In this document: positions 55,501-61,500 of the stretch, piece by piece | Numbering within the stretch: position 1 is the stretch's first letter | Layout of the letters: every line of letters begins with the position of its first letter | NCBI RefSeq assembly: GCF_001311925.1 | Contig: NZ_BBCG01000012.1 | Location: forward strand, 1-64,000 | Direction of reading: 5' to 3' | Length of the DNA: 64,000 nt | DNA from: Cellulosilyticum ruminicola JCM 14822 | GTDB taxonomy: Bacteria > Bacillota > Clostridia > Lachnospirales > Cellulosilyticaceae | The notes under the pieces: model-generated | What the model saw: only the letters and a program-made list of their open reading frames with translations | What the model was told of the DNA's origin: nothing | Database searches by the model: none | Position numbers and translations under genes: made by a program

Positions 55501-58500
55501 ATTCCCCAATTAAAATATTCATTGAAGTTGCATCTGTAATAATATGATGTAAGTCTATGATTATGGCATATTTTTCTTCACCTAATTTAACTAACTTACT
55601 TCTAATCAATGGTGCACAACTTAAATCAAATGGCTCTATCATATGCTCAATTATTATATCTAATTCCTCATCACTTGCTTCCTCATAAGCTAAACTGAAG
55701 TCTACTTTTTCTGCTATCTGTTGCATAGGTTGTCCATCTACAAGCATAAAGGATGTTCTTAATGCTTCATGCCTTTGAATTAACTTATTAAAGGCTTGTT
55801 CTAACATCTCTTTTTCTAATTTACCTTCTATAATTCCTGTAAATGGTACATTATAAGCTGTACTATCAGGCATTAAGCTATTTACAACATATATTCTCTT
55901 TTGAGCAGAAGATAATGGATAATACGTTTCTTGAATTATTTTTTCAATTACTTCGTAATCTTTTTTAACTGCTTTTTGAATATAAGCAGCTTGCTCTTTA
56001 ACGGTTTGTGCTGCAAATAATGTCTTGATTGTCATTTCAACATTAAAGTGCTTATAAATCTCTCCGATTAATAACATTGCCTTAAGTGAATGTCCACCAA
56101 GTCCAAAGAAATTATCTATAATACCTACTCTTTCAACTTTTAATACATCTTGCCATAATTGCACTAACTCATTTTCTATCTTATTCGCTGGTGCCATATA
56201 TGTACTATTGTTAATAATACTTTCTCCATCTGGCTTTGGTAATGCCTTACGATCTACTTTACCATTTCGATTAAGTGGCATTTGGCTAAGTTGCATGTAA
56301 TAAGAAGGTAGCATATATTCAGGTAACTTTTTAGCTAATTGATTCCTTAAGTCATTGGCTGTTACTTCATATGTTGCAGTGAAATATGCACAAAGTGCTT
56401 TCTCAGAACTTTCTGTACCTACAGCTATTACAATAGCTTCTTGAACTGCTTGAATTTTTACTAATTCCTTCTCGATTTCACCGATTTCTATTCTAAATCC
56501 TCTGATTTTAACTTGTTGGTCAATTCTTCCCATAAATTCTATATTGCCATCTTCAAGCCATCTTACAAGGTCACCACTCTTATAAACTTTGCCTTCACCA
56601 AATGGATTATCTATAAATTTCTCAGCAGTAAGTTCTGGTTTATTTAAATAGCCTTTGGCTACACCATCTCCTCCTACCCAAAGTTCACCTGGTACACCAA
56701 TAGGTTGCAATCTACCCTTAGTATCTACAACATAAGCTGTTGAATTGCTAATAGGCTTACCAATTGGAATATTAGACTCATAATCCTTTTCAATTGGATA
56801 TACTGTTGAGAATGTTGTATTTTCTGTTGGACCATAACCATTAAGCATTTGAAGTCCTGGTGCATTTTTTCTTACTAAATTGGCATGTTTTGCAGAGACT
56901 ACATCCCCACCTACAAGAAGATACTTCATGCATTTAAACATTGCTGGTCTGTCTTGTACAAGTTGCATAAAGAGCGGCGCTGTTAACCACATAATGGTAA
57001 TTTCATATTTTTGTATTGCTTCTTCAAGTCTTCTTGCATTTAAAAGTATTTCATCTCTTACTAAATACAAGCTTAAACCATTTAATAATGCGCCCCATAT
57101 TTCAAAGGTTGATGCATCAAATACAATAGCACCCGTCTGTAAAATGCGATCTTGGGCTGTAAATGCAATATACTTCGTATTTTTTACAAGTCTTACAACA
57201 TTACGCTGCGTTACCATAACACCTTTAGGCTGTCCTGTAGAACCTGATGTATAAATAACATAAGCCAAATCATCTGGGGTATTTTGTACTTTGTGTATTG
57301 GCATATTTAGTGTATAAAGTAACTTGTCCGTAAGATCAATCATTTGACCTTCAAATACTACTTGCTCTTTAAGCCCATTATCCGTGAGTAATAATTTTAC
57401 TTCACCATCTTTTAACATATAATTAATACGTTCTACTGGATATTTAGTATCTATTGGTAAATATGCACCACCAGCCTTTAAAATAGCTAATGTCCCAATA
57501 ATCATTTCTACATTTCTACTTGCAATAAGTCCTACCAATTCACCTTGTTTAATGCCTTTTTCTAATAATACAGCCGCTAAAGAATTTACACGTTGTTGTA
57601 ATTCTTTGTAATTTAAACTTTGTACTTCATCTACAACTGCTATATGATTAGGTTTTGCTGCGACTTGCTCCTCAAATAATTCAATAATTGTTTGAGTTGC
57701 AGGATAAACTGTATGTGTTGCATTAAAGTCATTTAAGATTTTATCTGTTTCTTCTTTTGAAATCATTTCTAATGATGCAATACTTTGTGTTGGAACCTCT
57801 GCAATATTCTCTAGTAACTTATTAAAGTGAGAAGCTAAACGTTCAATTGTCTCTTTTTTAAATAGCTTTGTACTATATTCAATTTCAAATAAAATTGTTC
57901 CTTCTTCTTGTGTGGCAATAATATTTAAATCAAACTTAGCCATATTAGTCTTTGCATCTTGTACAGATAAATTTACATCCTCTAAAGTTACTACCTCTTC
58001 TACGCCTGTATTTTGTAAAACAAACATTGTATCAAATACTGGATTACGGCTTAAATCTCTACGTAAATGAAGTTTATCAACAAGTTCTTCAAACTGATAA
58101 TTTTGATGCTCATACGCTGCTAATGTAGACTCTTTAACCTCATCTAAAAATACATTAAATGGCTTACTGCCTTCAGGTTGATTACGCATAACTAATGTAT
58201 TAACAAACATACCTATTACATCTTGTAAATCAGCATGCACCCTACCTGCAATAGGTGAACCAATTAATATATCTTCTTGACCTGTATACTTATGTAGTAA
58301 AACATTATAAGCTGCTAATAAAATCATATACATAGTTGTTTTTGTATTTGAAGCTAAACTTTCTAAGCTTTCTGCTACTTTACTTGAAAGTCTAAAGTTA
58401 ATGCTATCTCCTTCAAAGCTTTGTACTGCAGGTCTTGTATAATCTGTTGGTAAATCCAGTACTGGCATCTCACCTGATAAGCGTTCTAACCAATACACTT

Positions 58501-61500
58501 CATCTAATTGCAATTGCTTTCTTACAGCTTCAGTTTGTTGCCACATTACATAATCTTTATACTGTACTTTAACTGGTTTTAATGCTTTGCCTGTATAAAG
58601 ATTTATAAAGTCTTGTATTAATAACTGATTCGATACACCATCTGTAATAATATGATGTAAATCAATCATCAACATTGTATTACCATTTTGCATCTTCATC
58701 GTGCCAACATGCATTAATGGTGCCTTTTGTAAATCAAATGGCTGAATAAAACGCGTCATAATTTCTTCTTGTTGCTGCGTTGTATTTGCTTCATATTGTG
58801 AGATTTCTACTTCTAAATTTTCATGAATGACTTGAACTGGCTGTCCATCTACTGTATGAATACTTGTTCTTAATACTTCATACCTGTGCACCAGCGTTTC
58901 AAAAATTTGTTTTAGTTTTAATGTACCTAATGCGCCCTGCATTTCTACCATAATAGGCACATTATAAGCAATGCTATCCGTTTCAAACTGCTCAAGAATA
59001 TAAAGTCTCTTTTGTGCACTTGATAATGGGTAGTATGGTTTAATATCAGCTGGTTTAATAGCCGTATAACTGCACTGCTTGCATGACATAATATAATTTG
59101 CTAACTCTTTAATTGTTGTATGGTTGAAAATTTCTCTTAAAGGTATTTTTACATTAAATTGCTCTGCAATATTTGAAACTAAAACGGTCGCTTTAAGTGA
59201 GTGTCCACCTAGTTCAAAGAAGGAATCTGTTGTTCCTACTTTTTCAATCCCTAATATTCTCTCCCATATAGCAACTAATTTTAATTCAACCTCATTTTCT
59301 GGTGCTGTATAATCTGCACCTGTACTAATATGCTCTTGAGGTTTTGGCAAGGCCTTACGGTCAAGTTTACCATTAGCTGATAATGGCATCTTGTCTATAC
59401 GTATAAAGTAAGCTGGTAACATATATTCCGGTAAATTCTTAGAAAGTGCACTTCTAAGCTGGCTAACTGTTAGCGTTTCATCTCCTACAAAATATGCACA
59501 TAATACTTTCTCATTTTGTGCTTCCTCTATAGCTATAACAACAGCTTCTTTAATACTTTCAACTGCTAATAATTCATTTTCTATTTCACCTAACTCTATT
59601 CTAAATCCTCTAATTTTTACTTGGAAGTCAATACGTCCTAAATATTCAATATTACCGTCATTCATCCATCTTACTAAGTCACCTGTACGATACATCTTAG
59701 TACCTGGTTTATAAGGATTTTCAATAAATTTCTCATTTGTTAAGTCTTCATTATTAATATAACCTCTAGCTAAACCATCACCTGCTATGCAAAGCTCTCC
59801 TGCTATACCTATTGGTTGTAAATGATTTAATTTGTCCACAACTAATAAATTAATATTATCAATAGGCTTACCAATTGGTACAACTTTGTTTTGTGCACTT
59901 GCCATACAATCAAAATAAGATACATCTACAGTGGCTTCTGTTGGTCCATATAAGTTATGAAGTTTTGTACCATAATTTGCATAAAGGTATTCTCTAAATT
60001 TCTGAGTATGTAATGGTGATAATGCTTCACCACTTGCAAACACTTGTTTTAACCTTGAGAAATCTATAGTGTCATATTTATCAGCAATATAATCTAAGAA
60101 TATATTGAGCATAGAAGGTACAAAGTGCATTGTTGTAATATTATGTTTAACAATAGCTTCTGCAATAATCTCAGGATCTTTTTCACCTTCTGGTTGTAAC
60201 ATATAAACACTGGCACCAGTGAAACTCCACCAAAATAATTCCCACACAGATACATCAAATGTATATGGTGTTTTTTGCAAAATAACATCCTTTTCATCAA
60301 TTGGATACATCTTATTCATCCAATTAATACGATTAATAACTGAATAATGTTCAATCATTACACCTTTAGGACGTCCTGTAGAACCTGATGTATAAATAAT
60401 ATAAGCCATATCACGAGAAGTATTCACATACTCTGGGTTATCCCAAGTACCTTCATAAAGTGTTTCATCATCTAAAATAATTTCTTCTAAGTCATAGTCC
60501 TTAGTCTTAGAAAAACGTTCTTGCACTAAAACTAATTTTGCTTTACTATTTTCAAACATGTATTTGATTCTTTCTTCTGGAAAATGTGGTGCAATTGGTA
60601 AATAAGCTGCCCCAGCTTTTAAAATACCCATTACCCCTACAATCATTTCAAAAGATCGCTCTAGCATAATTCCTACAACATCATTAGGTTTAATGCCTTT
60701 TTCTCTTAATAAATATGCAATTCTATTGACTCTATTATTAAGCTGCTCATAAGTTAAATAATCTTCCCCAACTCTTACCGCCGGATACTGTGGTGTACGT
60801 GCTACTTGCTCCTCAAATAACTGATGAATTGTTTTTTCTTTTTCATAAGGAGCTGCTGTATTATTAAACTCTTCTAGTATTTGTGCACGTTCACACGCTT
60901 TTAATAAATCAATTTCCTCTAATAAAATATCCGTATTATTACATATACTTGCTAATATATTTAAGAAATGTCCTGCCATACGTTCCATCGTTGATTTCTT
61001 AAATAATTTTACGCAGTATTCAAAGCGGAATTTAATGACATCATCTTCTTCAATAGCATCTAAAGATATGTCAAACTTAGAAGTCTTATTATCATATTCA
61101 AATGGCTGTATTACCAAATCTTGTACTTCTACATAAATCTTATTTGCACCTTTTGTATTTTGTAATATAAGCATTGTATCAAATAATGGATTGCGGCTTA
61201 AATCCCTCTTAATATCTAATCTGTCTACCAATTGTTCAAATGGATACTCTTGATTTTTATAAGCTTCTAAAGTCGTTTCTTTCACTTGATTTAATAATGC
61301 TTCAAAGCTTTGCTTACCTTGTGGCTGATTTCTAAGTGCGAGCGTATTAACAAACATACCTACTACATTTTCTACTTCTTCATGTGTACGTCCTGCTATT
61401 GGTGAACCAATTACAATGTCTTCTTGCCCTGTATATCTATATAGTAATGTATTATATGCAGCTAATAAGACCATGTATAATGTTGTACCTGTTTGTTGTG

